DNA of 64,000 nt from Candidatus Villigracilis proximus (GCA_016715195.1 JADKBB010000009.1:62001-126000); one strand, 5' to 3'. Shown: positions 16,239 to 25,122, counted from the stretch's first letter. Program-made: numbers and translations. The notes: generated by a model from the letters alone, not told the origin.

Positions 16239-18770
16239 TTATACCAACTTGGGCTGTGCTTCCTCTTTTTCAGTGCTCTCGCTAAGCTGCGCGCCCACCT
16301 TCTTTAGATCTTCAGCAGAGGTGCGAGCCACAGAAGCAACACTATCGCCTTCATTCGGCTTGATCAAATGTACGCCCTTTGTAGCGCGGCCGGATTGTTT
16401 GACATCCTTCACTTTCATGCGCAAGGTAACGCCATTGGAGGTCATAATGGTCAGGTCGTCTGCATTTTGCACCACACGTGCCGCGGCGATCTTGCCAACT
16501 TCGGGCAACGCCTTTTGGTCGATGGTAGAAATACCACTTGTGGCGCGTCCCTTCGCAGAATAATCTTTTAGCGGGGTTTGCTTGCCAAAACCTCGAGTTG
16601 TCACAACCAGTAACGCGCCATCTTTTTCAACCACATCCATACTGGTCACGGCATCATCTTTCGCAAGGCGAATCCCCTGTACGCCCGCGGCCTGACGTCC
16701 CATCGAGCGGACTTTATCCTCGCTAAAGCGCAGTGCCTGTCCATTTTCGGTGACAATGATGATCTCATCCTTGCCTGAAGTTTGGCGCACCCAACCCAAA
16801 TGATCACCCTCTTCCAAAGACATGGCGATCAATCCCGAAGGACGGACCGATGCGAATTCTTCCATCGTTACACGCTTGATCTTGCCGCGTGCGGTCATCA
16901 TCATACAATAATTACGCGCGGAGAATTCTCCAACCGCCATGGCGGCTGTCACTTTTTCATTGGGTTCAAGAGACAATACATTGACCAATGGAATCCCCTT
17001 TGTGGCGCGGTCTGAATCTGGAATTTGATAGATCTTCTCAGAATACACTTTGCCTTTATCAGAGAAGAACAACATGGTATTCAAACTGCGGGCCGGGATG
17101 AGCATCACAACTTCATCCTCATCCTTGGTGGTGTGACCCATCACTCCCCGTCCGCCGCGACTCTGCGACTTGAAAGCCGTGGCAGCCACACGTTTGATAT
17201 ATCCACGCTCGGTGAGGCTGATCAATACAGCTTCATCTGCAACGAGGTCTTCATCGTGAATATCTTCCTTGGCTTCCGCTGAGATCTGTGTGCGGCGTTC
17301 ATCGCCAAATTTTTCGGCAAGTTCGTTCAAGTCAGATTGAATCAACGCGAGAATCTTCTTGGGGTGTGCGAGCAGATCTTCAAGGTTTTCAATGATCGCG
17401 CGTACTTGTTTGTGTTCTTCTTCGATCTTCCAACGTTCGAGCGCAGCCAGTCTGCGCAATTGCATATCCAAAATCGCCTGCGCTTGCAGTTCGCTCAATT
17501 TGAAACGCTTCATCAAATTGGTTTTGGCCGTATCTGCATCTTCAGCTTCGCGGATCACTTTAATAATGGCGTCAATGCTGTTGAGTGCGGTCAGATAGCC
17601 ATCGAGAATATGCAAGCGGGCCTGCGCTTTGGCAAGTTCAAATTTCGAACGGCGGGTGATGACAGTTTGGCGATGTTCGATAAATATCTGCAACATGCGC
17701 TTGAGGGTCAACGTGCGCGGTTCCCCATCCACCAGAGAGAGCATTTGCACGCCAAACGTGGACTGCAAAGCTGTGTATTTATAAAGTTGATTAAGAACCT
17801 TCTTGGGCTGCGCGGCGCGTTTCAACTCAATGATGATGCTCATGCCGCGTTGGTCAGATTCATCCCGCAGGTCCGAGATTTGATCGATCTTGTCGTCACG
17901 CACCAGTTCTGCGATCCGCTCGATCAAAGTGGATTTATTTACCTGATACGGAATCTCCGTAATGTTGATCTGATAACGCCCGGCCTTTGTCTCTTCGATG
18001 TGAGCAATACCGCGCATCACGATGCGGCCACGGCCTGTTCCATACGCCGAGTGAATTCCCTCCGTCCCGACGATCATGCCGCCAGTCGGGAAATCAGGGC
18101 CGAGTACGAACTTCATCAGGTCGTCCACGGTGATGTCATCGATCGTGTCGTAATTATCGATCAGGTAATTGATCGCGCCAACCAATTCGCGCAAATTTTG
18201 CGGAGGGATATTGGTCGCCATACCCACAGCGATACCTGATGAACCATTCAATAAAAGATTCGGTAAACGTGCCGGAAGAACAAGCGGCTCTTCAAGTGAA
18301 TCGTCAAAGTTGGGACCAAAATCCACGGTGTCTTTTTCAAGATCGGCCAGCATTTCTTCGGCCATCTTTTGCAGACGTGCCTCGGTATAACGCATGGCAG
18401 CCGGAGAGTCACCGTCTACAGAACCAAAGTTACCCTGACCATCCACGAGCAAATAGCGCATGGAAAAATCCTGCGCCATACGAGCCATGGATTCATACAC
18501 AGCAGAGTCACCGTGCGGATGGTACTTACCCAGCACTTCACCCACGATACGAGCGGACTTTTTATAAGCCGAGTTCGAACGCATACCCAGTTCATGCATG
18601 GCGAATAAAATACGCCGATGGACAGGTTTCAAACCGTCACGGGCATCTGGCAGAGCACGCGCCACGATCACGCTCATGGCGTAATCGAGATACGCAGTGC
18701 GCATCTGCGAATCAATATCAACACTCTCGATATTTCCGGTGTTTGCTGGGACTATATTTTCTTCAGCCAT
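16239..18770 (-). CDS. gyrA: DNA gyrase subunit A
   Basis: An 843-residue type IIA topoisomerase A subunit. The N-terminal winged-helix/tower region carries the catalytic Tyr in AAMRYTEARL, and the quinolone-determining segment reads HPHGDSAVYESMARM (Ser kept, Glu in place of the common Asp). The C-terminal beta-pinwheel has a GyrA-box variant SRGGRGV rather than QRGGKG. With GyrB it introduces negative supercoils. gyrB is not adjacent. The start at 18770 fits the family N terminus. Topoisomerase IV ParC is less likely because a GyrA-box-like motif is present. Confidence 0.93.
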   Translation of the reverse strand: MAEENIVPANTGNIESVDIDSQMRTAYLDYAMSVIVARALPDARDGLKPVHRRILFAMHELGMRSNSAYKKSARIVGEVLGKYHPHGDSAVYESMARMAQDFSMRYLLVDGQGNFGSVDGDSPAAMRYTEARLQKMAEEMLADLEKDTVDFGPNFDDSLEEPLVLPARLPNLLLNGSSGIAVGMATNIPPQNLRELVGAINYLIDNYDTIDDITVDDLMKFVLGPDFPTGGMIVGTEGIHSAYGTGRGRIVMRGIAHIEETKAGRYQINITEIPYQVNKSTLIERIAELVRDDKIDQISDLRDESDQRGMSIIIELKRAAQPKKVLNQLYKYTALQSTFGVQMLSLVDGEPRTLTLKRMLQIFIEHRQTVITRRSKFELAKAQARLHILDGYLTALNSIDAIIKVIREAEDADTAKTNLMKRFKLSELQAQAILDMQLRRLAALERWKIEEEHKQVRAIIENLEDLLAHPKKILALIQSDLNELAEKFGDERRTQISAEAKEDIHDEDLVADEAVLISLTERGYIKRVAATAFKSQSRGGRGVMGHTTKDEDEVVMLIPARSLNTMLFFSDKGKVYSEKIYQIPDSDRATKGIPLVNVLSLEPNEKVTAAMAVGEFSARNYCMMMTARGKIKRVTMEEFASVRPSGLIAMSLEEGDHLGWVRQTSGKDEIIIVTENGQALRFSEDKVRSMGRQAAGVQGIRLAKDDAVTSMDVVEKDGALLVVTTRGFGKQTPLKDYSAKGRATSGISTIDQKALPEVGKIAAARVVQNADDLTIMTSNGVTLRMKVKDVKQSGRATKGVHLIKPNEGDSVASVARTSAEDLKKVGAQLSESTEKEEAQPKLV

Positions 18771-18816
18771 AAAATATCCTTAAATTGGTCAAAACTACGG
18801 TGAATTGGCACAAAAA

Positions 18817-18845
18817 GACACGAAGATGGGGAAAAACTTCGTGTC
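18817..18845. repeat. GACACGAAG hairpin upstream of gyrA
   Basis: GACACGAAG at 18817-18825 pairs with CTTCGTGTC at 18837-18845 around an 11-base loop, within the probable gyrA leader. Possibly a degenerate dispersed repeat; no function is assigned. Confidence 0.45.
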
Positions 18846-18966
18846 CGCATTAGATGAAAGAAGCTCATTTTGATAGTGCAATTATACCATCCCTGTCCTT
18901 TTTCTGTGCCCGGCGATGATCATAAAGTTAAATGCAAAAGAGACCCGCTTGCGCGGATCTCTTTTG

Positions 18967-19050
18967 TGCCGAAGGAGGGAGTCGAACCCTCACAAGCGTT
19001 AGCCCACTACGACCTGAACGTAGCGCGTCTGCCAATTCCGCCACTTCGGC
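18967..19050 (-). tRNA. tRNA-Leu (anticodon CAG)
   Basis: A full cloverleaf with acceptor stem GCCGAAG/CTTCGGC, discriminator A, an extended variable arm typical of class II tRNAs, T-loop GGTTCGACTCC and anticodon loop TTCAGGT (CAG, reading CUG). CCA is not encoded. Confidence 0.95.
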
Positions 19051-19329
19051 TTGGGTAGTGCGAGATGTATTTTATCCCAAACGCTTGTTTTGTCAAATAT
19101 CCTGCGAGGTTTGAGGAACGGCTTTTGCAAAATTAGCAAAACCACTCACTTCGCATCTTTCATGTTAAGCCTGCGTATATAAACCGAACGCGGGAACAAA
19201 TCTGGAAGATCGGTCGTCTCGATTTCACCCTTTCAAAATTGTATTGTTGAACCATTACAGTACTGTTAGGGGAGTATCTTTTCGTTTCCAAAAGCGTTAT
19301 AGTATTCATCATAGAGAAAGGAGTTAGAC

Positions 19330-19446
19330 ATGTTTGTATTCGCAGCAGTTGCTTGTATTCTGTTGCTCGTCCTGGCCGGCTCGGACTTGTTCGTAGCCCA
19401 GTACAACCCGGACGAACTCAACAACATGGGAGTTCAAAAGAAATGA
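19330..19446 (+). CDS. 38-residue single-pass membrane peptide
   Basis: A short frame behind a very strong GAAAGGAG ribosome site and ahead of a rho-independent terminator, so it is a stand-alone transcription unit. The product has a hydrophobic N-terminal half (FVFAAVACILLLVLAG) followed by an acidic/polar tail. A possible -10 TATAGT lies about 30 bases upstream. The arrangement suggests a real, probably well-expressed small protein. Its family is unknown to me. Confidence 0.65.
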   Translation: MFVFAAVACILLLVLAGSDLFVAQYNPDELNNMGVQKK

Positions 19447-19467
19447 TGGAAGACTCCCCCATCCCCT

Positions 19468-19506
19468 AGCCCGACGCAAATCGAAATATGCGCCGGGCTT
19501 TTTTTA
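19468..19506 (+). terminator. Terminator after the 38-residue gene
   Basis: AGCCCG and CGCA arms pair with TGCG and CGGGCT around a ten-base loop, one mismatch, then a seven-base T run. Read on the minus strand it also follows groES. Confidence 0.85.
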
Positions 19507-19517
19507 TTTTTTCAGGG

Positions 19518-19793
19518 TCAATTCAGGCGGGCCAGCACATCATTCGCTTCAAGCAGCAGATAATCAGTTCCGTCGAATTTGAATTCGGTGCCGCTATACT
19601 TGGCGAACAAAACCTTGTCCTTCACTTTTAACTTTATGCCTTCATCATCGCCGATGGCAACCACCTCGCCAGTCTGCGGCTTTTCCTTTGCGGTTTCGGG
19701 CAAAAACAAACCTGAATTCGTCTTGGATTCCTGCTCCAGAGGACGAATAAGAATACGTGTTCCAAGCGGCTGAATGTTATTATTTTTTGCCAT
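19518..19793 (-). CDS. groES: Co-chaperonin GroES
   Basis: A 91-residue Cpn10 with the mobile-loop region (about residues 20-32) and conserved segments PLGTRILIRPL, TGEVVAIG and KVKDKVLFAKYSGTEF. It caps GroEL and helps protein folding. The start at 19793 follows a strong GGAGGATAAA site; a start 12 bases upstream lacks one. It is unlinked to groEL here and instead follows a glutaredoxin gene by 12 bases, likely in one transcript. Confidence 0.93.
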   Translation of the reverse strand: MAKNNNIQPLGTRILIRPLEQESKTNSGLFLPETAKEKPQTGEVVAIGDDEGIKLKVKDKVLFAKYSGTEFKFDGTDYLLLEANDVLARLN

Positions 19794-19805
19794 TTTATCC
19801 TCCAA

Positions 19806-20060
19806 TTATTTAATACTAAGCAGTTGGTCAATTTGCAGACGGTTAAAGCCGACTATGATCTTGCCGCCGATATCAATAACAGGAACGCCCATCTGACCTG
19901 AGCGGCGCACCATATCACGCGCGGCTGCCTGGTCACGACTCACGTCAATATCAGTAAACTTGATACCTTTATCACGAAAATATTTCTTCGCCATGGTACA
20001 AAACGAACAGGTGGGTGTGCTAAATACCACTACTTTGGGTTGAACTTTCTGGTCAGACAT
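19806..20060 (-). CDS. Glutaredoxin-family thiol oxidoreductase
   Basis: An 84-residue thioredoxin-fold protein with a CSFC active site at residues 18-21, the TxxPxCxFC context, and the cis-Pro motif GVPVIDIGG. It probably reduces disulfides or glutathionylated/mycothiol-like mixed disulfides in the cytoplasm. A GGAGGTAAGAG ribosome site precedes the ATG, and groES follows in the same direction, suggesting a stress-response pair. Confidence 0.88.
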   Translation of the reverse strand: MSDQKVQPKVVVFSTPTCSFCTMAKKYFRDKGIKFTDIDVSRDQAAARDMVRRSGQMGVPVIDIGGKIIVGFNRLQIDQLLSIK

Positions 20061-20158
20061 CTCTTACCTCCAAAAATTTGATTTATGTATAGATGCGGGC
20101 GCACAAAATAAGTTACACAAAGCAACATTAATATTCTGTATGAATCAAGGAAAGAAAC

Positions 20159-20208
20159 ATCCCAGAATAAATAAACCTACCGCTCGGTAGGTTTATTTAT
20201 TCTGGGAT
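20159..20208. repeat. 24-bp perfect inverted repeat
   Basis: Positions 20159-20182 are fully complementary to 20185-20208, giving a hairpin of about 23 pairs with a GCTC loop (core AATAAACCTACC / GGTAGGTTTATT). It lies between divergent units and its right arm runs into TATAAT (20208-20213). It could be a mobile-type repeat, an operator or a bidirectional terminator. Confidence 0.85.
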
Positions 20209-20295
20209 ATAATGCGAATATTCACAGTCAGCACAAGTAGACTTTTCCCCGATAGTTATCCCTTTATAATGGACAAAAACAGTAAGGAAAAAATT

Positions 20296-20592
20296 ATGGA
20301 TATGGATGTCAGACCTTTACACACAAAAATTGAAAAAGTGATTCAACTTAATGCCGGACTGCTGGTGTTGGAAAGTGCCATTAAATTCCCGTACGAGGAA
20401 TCCAATTTATATCTAATTGGGCAGGATGGGAAGGTCATCTGGCAGGCTGAGAAGCCTGACCCAAATACTTTCTTCACACGTGTCAAGCTCAATGAAGATG
20501 GATATACATTCTCTGCCTACACGCTTAACAGCCACGCCTGTGAACTCGAACTGAAATCGGGAAAACTTATCAGCTTCACCACTTTTAGATAA
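20296..20592 (+). CDS. Conserved-looking hypothetical protein
   Basis: About 98 residues from ATG 20296, preceded by AAGGAAAAAATT. The protein is a soluble alpha/beta-type domain with the segments YLIGQDGKVIWQAE and YTFSAYTLNSHACELEL, which look like paired beta strands of a small sensor or immunity-type fold, but I cannot name the family. In-frame starts at 20212 and 20269 would lengthen it; TATAAT at 20263 lies just before the second, so transcription may begin too late to use the first. Confidence 0.6.
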   Translation: MDMDVRPLHTKIEKVIQLNAGLLVLESAIKFPYEESNLYLIGQDGKVIWQAEKPDPNTFFTRVKLNEDGYTFSAYTLNSHACELELKSGKLISFTTFR

Positions 20593-20630
20593 AAAACCAT
20601 AGACTGCGGAAGTCTGTCACAACAATAACA

Positions 20631-20918
20631 ATGTCAACTCCCACCCAACCGCCCCTCGGATTTGTAATTCTTTTCCTGATGTTCAGTTTGATATTCCTTT
20701 CTAACACCTACAAACTCTGGTTCAAAACAGAAGCCTACTATCAGGATATTTACAACAGCCTCACCCGCTCCCCCATGCCCTTCAAGGAATTCTTCATCAA
20801 ACGGCTGGAAAACCGCAAGCGTTGGGAAGTGGAACAAAAGCTTTTCAGCGTAATTGGATTTGTGACCGTCATCGGCGCGGATATTTTTGTGGTCATGGCT
20901 TACGTGTCTGGCATGTAA
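20631..20918 (+). CDS. Small two-helix membrane protein, unknown
   Basis: A 95-residue protein with two membrane segments (about 10-27 and 72-92) separated by a polar basic loop. It lies 38 bases after the preceding hypothetical gene and 49 before etfB, all on the same strand. The ribosome site is weak. I do not recognise the family. Confidence 0.6.
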   Translation: MSTPTQPPLGFVILFLMFSLIFLSNTYKLWFKTEAYYQDIYNSLTRSPMPFKEFFIKRLENRKRWEVEQKLFSVIGFVTVIGADIFVVMAYVSGM

Positions 20919-20967
20919 TTGTTTAACCTCAAAGTAAAATTTTAAATTCAAATCAAGGAGAAGCAAC

Positions 20968-21738
20968 TTGAAAATCATCGCATGTATCAAGCAAGTGCCC
21001 GACTCTGAGGCCAAAGTAACGGCCGCAGACGGGAAAGTATCCTGGGGAGATGCGCCGTTGGTCATCAACCCGTTCGACGAATACGCAGTGGAAGGCGCGC
21101 TTCAACAGAAGGAAGCGTCAGGCGGCACAGTCACCGTGCTGTGCGTCGGCCCCGAATCAGCCAAAGACGCGCTCAAACACGCCCTTGCCATGGGTGCAGA
21201 TGAAGCTGTGCTCATCTCAGACGCAGCACTCGCCGAATTAGACACCGTCGGCGCGGCGCGCGTACTGGCGGCTGCCATCAACAAAGTTGGCGGCGCAGAC
21301 ATGGTTGTCTTCGGCCGTCAGACCCTCGACAACGGCGCAGGCCTGACCCCCGCGCAGACCGCTCGTGTTCTCGGGTGGCCGATGCTTGGGTTGGCCGGCC
21401 AGATCAAAGTCGACGGTGGAAGCGTGACCGTGGAACGAGTCATCGAAGAAGGCCGGCAAACCGTCAGCGCAAAATTGCCCGCCGTGCTCAGCGTCGTCCA
21501 AAGTATTGGCGAACCGCGCTACCCATCCTTCATGGGCATCCGCAAAGCCTCGAAGGCCACCATCCCCGTTTGGTCGCTCGCGGATATTAACGCCGCCGCG
21601 CCCGCCGCCATCATCACGCGCACCGAGTTGATGAACCCGCCCGCGCGCGAAACCACGGTCGAAATGATCGCCGGCGAAACCCCGGCCGAGATCGCTGAAA
21701 AACTCGCCGACAAAATTCTCGCGGAGAAAGTGCTATGA
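20968..21738 (+). CDS. etfB: Electron transfer flavoprotein subunit beta
   Basis: A 256-residue ETF beta subunit: N-terminal KIIACIKQVPDSEAKV, the NPFDEYAVE motif, and the AMP-binding region with GRQTLDNGAG, followed by the C-terminal recognition segment near GEPRYPSFMGIRKA. With EtfA it accepts electrons from acyl-CoA and other dehydrogenases and passes them on toward quinone. A CAAGGAGAAG ribosome site precedes the non-ATG (TTG) start. It overlaps etfA by four bases, indicating translational coupling. Confidence 0.95.
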   Translation: MKIIACIKQVPDSEAKVTAADGKVSWGDAPLVINPFDEYAVEGALQQKEASGGTVTVLCVGPESAKDALKHALAMGADEAVLISDAALAELDTVGAARVLAAAINKVGGADMVVFGRQTLDNGAGLTPAQTARVLGWPMLGLAGQIKVDGGSVTVERVIEEGRQTVSAKLPAVLSVVQSIGEPRYPSFMGIRKASKATIPVWSLADINAAAPAAIITRTELMNPPARETTVEMIAGETPAEIAEKLADKILAEKVL

Positions 21739-22739
21739 AAACTTTTGTTTATATTGACCACTTCAAAGGCGAAGTGCAGCCCGCTTCATGGGAAGCGCTC
21801 GGCCTCGCAAAAACTTTCGGCACAGCCACCGCTCTCGTTTTTGGTTCAGGGCTCGATGAAATTACAAAAGCCGCTTTTGAATATGGCGCCGATGAAGTGA
21901 TCGTCGTGGATGATTCAGCGCTGACAGATTACCGCGCTGAACCGTATGCCTCCACCCTTTCGGCGCTCGCGTCTTCCTCTACCCCAGACCTGATTCTGTT
22001 TCCTACGACAGCTCGAACCCGTGAGTTGGCCGCCATGTCTGCTGTAGACTTAAACACAGGTGTGTTGACTGATGTCACAAAATGTGAAATGAACGGCGAG
22101 CAGTTGGTCGCCACCCGCGCCATTTACGAAGGTAAAGTTTTAGAGAAGACCGTCTGCTCAGGCAAACCGGTGATGGCGACAATCCCTGCGCGCGCCTTCC
22201 CCAAACCCGAACATGTCGCAGGAAAAACCGGCACGCTCACCAAAGGCGAAGCCAAAACAGATGCGCTCACAACTGTCCAAGGCTATTCTGCTTCTGAATC
22301 CGCAGTAAACCTCGGCGACGCCGGAATCATCGTCTCTGGCGGGCGCGGAGTGTCAAATAACCCGTCTCTAGGTCTGGATGAAGCCGCCACCGCCAAGGTC
22401 GGCTTTGAAATGGTCGGCGGACTCGCCTCCCTGCTCGGCGGCGCAGTCGGCGCTTCACGTGCGGCAGTTGATGCCGGCTACATCACCTATTCACATCAAG
22501 TGGGTCAAACCGGCAAAGTCGTTTCGCCTGATCTGTACATCGCCTGTGGTGTCTCTGGCGCCATTCAACACATCGTCGGTATGCGCAATGCAAAAGTCAT
22601 CGTGGCCATCAATAAAGACGCCGACGCACCGATCTTCAAAGTTGCACGTTATGGCGTAGTTGGTGACCTGTTTGCGATTGTCCCAGCATTGACCGAGGCG
22701 TTGAAAAAAAAATGGGGAAGTAAATTTAGTGATAAGTAA
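21735..22739 (+). CDS. etfA: Electron transfer flavoprotein subunit alpha
   Basis: A 334-residue FAD-binding ETF alpha subunit with the C-terminal FAD domain motifs SGGRGV, GASRAAVDAGY, QVGQTGKVVSPDLYIACG and SGAIQH. It forms a heterodimer with EtfB. Its ATG overlaps the etfB stop. The last codons and the sequence just after the stop run into an AGTGATAAGT-type repeat, so the C-terminal end (KFSDK) may derive from repeat insertion. Confidence 0.95.
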   Translation: MKTFVYIDHFKGEVQPASWEALGLAKTFGTATALVFGSGLDEITKAAFEYGADEVIVVDDSALTDYRAEPYASTLSALASSSTPDLILFPTTARTRELAAMSAVDLNTGVLTDVTKCEMNGEQLVATRAIYEGKVLEKTVCSGKPVMATIPARAFPKPEHVAGKTGTLTKGEAKTDALTTVQGYSASESAVNLGDAGIIVSGGRGVSNNPSLGLDEAATAKVGFEMVGGLASLLGGAVGASRAAVDAGYITYSHQVGQTGKVVSPDLYIACGVSGAIQHIVGMRNAKVIVAINKDADAPIFKVARYGVVGDLFAIVPALTEALKKKWGSKFSDK

Positions 22740-22756
22740 TAAGTGATAAGTAAAAA
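22728..22756 (+). repeat. AGTGATAAGTAATAAGT-type repeat at etfA 3' end
   Basis: Units of AGTGATAAGT and AGTAATAAGT follow each other across the etfA stop codon. The same motif appears reverse-complemented inside the CydDC inter-half linker near 10568-10595. Confidence 0.6.
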
Positions 22757-22757
22757 G

Positions 22758-22795
22758 AAAGCCCTCCGAATTCTTGAAGAATTCGGAGGGCTTTT
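22758..22795 (+). terminator. Terminator after etfBA
   Basis: AAAGCCCTCCGAATTC pairs with GAATTCGGAGGGCTTT around a short loop, with A and T runs on either side; usable by both convergent units. Confidence 0.9.
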
Positions 22796-22812
22796 GTGTA
22801 GCTCAATTCTAA

Positions 22813-23214
22813 TTATTGGTTGAAGATATCCAACTGTCCAACGACTTCGCTGCCTGCGCAACCAACGGCCTTGACATCATAAGTTCCGGCAGGAATGTTT
22901 TTGAGAACAAACTTTTCGGTCGACGGAATGGTATTACCTTCCAGTTGATCAACACCCCAGGCTTCCTGTCCAGCGGGAGATAAATACAACTCGCAAATTT
23001 CTTCCTCACCTGTGTTGGTGAAAGAGAACTCGGCGACAACGTCTCCGCCTTCAGCGGGGGCTTCAACTTCTTCCGGAGCTTCGGTGGATTCGGCGGAAGC
23101 AGCGTCCATTTCTTCTGAACCGGCATCTGAATCAGATGCGCAGGCAGAAACACTCAAAACCATGGCAATGCTTAGTAAAAATACGAACACGAACTTAAGA
23201 TTTAGTGACTTCAA
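22813..23214 (-). CDS. Lipoprotein of unknown function
   Basis: A 133-residue protein with a signal peptide and lipobox VSAC (lipidated Cys about residue 25), an acidic Glu/Ala/Ser-rich linker, then a small domain with two cysteines and segments FSFTNTGEEEICELYLSP and IPAGTYDVKAVGC. The beta-sandwich-like domain resembles secreted proteins of unknown role common in Chloroflexota. It converges with etfA on the shared terminator. Confidence 0.75.
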   Translation of the reverse strand: MKSLNLKFVFVFLLSIAMVLSVSACASDSDAGSEEMDAASAESTEAPEEVEAPAEGGDVVAEFSFTNTGEEEICELYLSPAGQEAWGVDQLEGNTIPSTEKFVLKNIPAGTYDVKAVGCAGSEVVGQLDIFNQ

Positions 23215-23450
23215 TTTATTTCCTCTTTGTTAGATTTTTATTGCGGGCGCAGATAATACCACAATACCCTTTTGACCTATCGAAAAACTGCCTTCTGGAA
23301 GATGAGAGTTTACTAAGTAACCCAAGTTACTGCCTTTAGAAAAAGAGTCTGCACCAATTTCTTTTGAACCGCGGAATTTTCTGAGTTTTATTACCCAGTG
23401 AATTATAGAGAAGGTTTTCATGTAGCAACTTGAGTTAAGTAGGGTTTTAT

Positions 23451-23993
23451 TCACTCGTCCATAAACCCGGCGGGTGGAATTCCCAAGGCTTGAATCAATC
23501 GCGCCCAATAATTGACTTGCGCGGCGGTACTGGCGAGAATAACAAACTCTCGCTCGGTAAAAGCAGATTTAACCCGCTCAACCAACTCAGGCTGGAATTT
23601 CAATGGCGTTTGCGAAATGACGCGTGTGTAAACGATAGCCAGTTTCTCACGTTCTGAAAAAGTAGGTACCCTATCAATATCTCCGCGCAGGGCTTCGGCT
23701 TCTTCGTCTGTAATTCCATGCTGGCGGTGCTCATATGAATTCATGTCAATGCAAAACGGGCAGGCCGCCGCGTGTGAAGCCGTCATCCGAATCAGTTTGA
23801 GCATACGCTGATTCATTTGTCCGTCTTCATGGGCTACCAGTGCTTCCATGATGCCTGAGCCAATTGCGGCTTTGGGGTACCAGGCTAATATCCGCGCGGG
23901 GAGCATGGTTTTGCCGGTTATTCTTTCTGAAATTAAGATGCCAAGTTTTAGAAAGAAGGGAATGTGTTTTGGTTGATTGATGAATGTTTCCAT
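23451..23993 (-). CDS. AhpD-like / carboxymuconolactone decarboxylase-family protein
   Basis: About 180 residues from ATG 23993, preceded by GGAGACAAT. The AhpD-type signature is visible: an all-helical protein with redox motif CPFC at residues 78-81 and His89 in the expected position after it. Members of the family act as peroxidase partners or decarboxylases; this one is more likely a thiol-dependent peroxidase-type protein. A longer in-frame start at 24071 would translate through the terminator hairpin of the upstream gene and is rejected. Confidence 0.8.
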   Translation of the reverse strand: METFINQPKHIPFFLKLGILISERITGKTMLPARILAWYPKAAIGSGIMEALVAHEDGQMNQRMLKLIRMTASHAAACPFCIDMNSYEHRQHGITDEEAEALRGDIDRVPTFSEREKLAIVYTRVISQTPLKFQPELVERVKSAFTEREFVILASTAAQVNYWARLIQALGIPPAGFMDE

Positions 23994-24020
23994 ATTGTCT
24001 CCGGCCTTATTGTAAAACAA

Positions 24021-24070
24021 TGACACAAAGAGAGTTGGAGGCCAATTGGATTCCCACTCTCTTTGTGTCA
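24021..24070 (-). terminator. Terminator of the dienelactone hydrolase gene
   Basis: TGACACAAAGAGAGT (24021-24035) is exactly complementary to 24056-24070. Read on the minus strand it starts four bases after the hydrolase stop and is followed by TTGTTTTAC. Confidence 0.75.
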
Positions 24071-24074
24071 TACA

Positions 24075-24989
24075 TTAATGGTGCTGGTGACTGGCTGAAC
24101 CAAATGCATGTTCATAAGCAAGCATGGCGTAGTAATACCAGTCAAATTCTGCGGCATAAGAAATCGATTTCCCATTGCGTGAGGAAGGCGCATTCTTGAG
24201 GTTTTCATCAAGGAATTCCAGCATCTCTGTCCACGCCTTGCCCTGCGCCCCACCAGCTTGAATTCCTGCGACATCTTCAACAAAGGCATGTGGTTGATCG
24301 GCGTAAATGGATACTGTATGGGTTATGTCAGCCTCAGTGAGTGCATCATCAAAAGCCTGCACTTCTTCCACAGGAATCGATTGATCTGCATCGCCGAAAA
24401 TTCCCAAAAGAGGACCTGGTAAATTCTTTAAGACTTCGGGGTCTGTTTCAGGTGAACCATAAAACACGACTGTCGCGGCCAGTTTGTTATTATGCAAACT
24501 ATACACGAGTGAGGTCCGCCCGCCGTAGCAGAATCCTGCAATCGCGATGCGGTTTGCATCCACATCTGATTGGGTTTCAAGCCAGGCATATATGGAATCC
24601 AGATCGGCATTGACATCTTCCGGTTTGGTATTGCTCACAAGATAAATGGCGCGCGGGATCCATGAAGTTGTTGAGCCGCGAAAAGTATCTGGCGCAACGA
24701 CTATATAGCCTTCTTTCGCCAGCAAATCCGCTTTGCCGATGATGGACTCACGCAAGCCAAAGAATTCGTGAATCATGATGACTGTTGGGAATGGTCCCTC
24801 GCCTTCTGGCCTGGCGACATAAGCCCGTACGTCAGGTCCGCCGTTTAGGCCGGGGACTGTGGTGTTCACCAGTGCGTCGAGACGACTCGCGCCGAAGAGT
24901 GAGTCTGCGAAAATGCTGAGGGGCAGGAAAAGAATCAGAATCGCCAGAACAGCTAAAAGTCCAAGCAGGATGCGTTTGAACGTCTTCAT
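24075..24989 (-). CDS. Membrane-anchored dienelactone hydrolase-family protein
   Basis: About 304 residues from ATG 24989 (AGGAGTTTTT ribosome site). A membrane anchor or signal segment spans residues 6-27, followed by an alpha/beta hydrolase with Cys nucleophile in GFCYGG (Cys154), Asp202 in FGDADQS and His234 in QPHAF, the DLH-type triad. It would hydrolyse lactones or esters outside the cytoplasmic membrane; the substrate cannot be read from sequence. A His-rich C terminus (ASHQHH) is unusual. An upstream in-frame start at 25016 has no ribosome site. Confidence 0.85.
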   Translation of the reverse strand: MKTFKRILLGLLAVLAILILFLPLSIFADSLFGASRLDALVNTTVPGLNGGPDVRAYVARPEGEGPFPTVIMIHEFFGLRESIIGKADLLAKEGYIVVAPDTFRGSTTSWIPRAIYLVSNTKPEDVNADLDSIYAWLETQSDVDANRIAIAGFCYGGRTSLVYSLHNNKLAATVVFYGSPETDPEVLKNLPGPLLGIFGDADQSIPVEEVQAFDDALTEADITHTVSIYADQPHAFVEDVAGIQAGGAQGKAWTEMLEFLDENLKNAPSSRNGKSISYAAEFDWYYYAMLAYEHAFGSASHQHH

Positions 24990-25122
24990 AAAAACTCCTA
25001 AAGTGAGATTGTCCAATTATACAGAAAGGGCCAACCAATATCTATCAAGTTTTAAAATATTAACCTAAAATCAAGAAAAATCAACACGAGAAAGACTTTT
25101 TGTTGATTTTATTAAATATTTA

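Noticed and set aside
17337..18239. A 300-residue open frame on the plus strand opposite gyrA
   Set aside because: It lies entirely inside the well-supported gyrA gene on the other strand, has no ribosome site or family motif, and its composition is that of an antisense shadow.
23994..24071. A longer AhpD-like protein starting at 24071
   Set aside because: The added residues are encoded by the terminator hairpin of the preceding gene, and GGAGACAAT marks ATG 23993.
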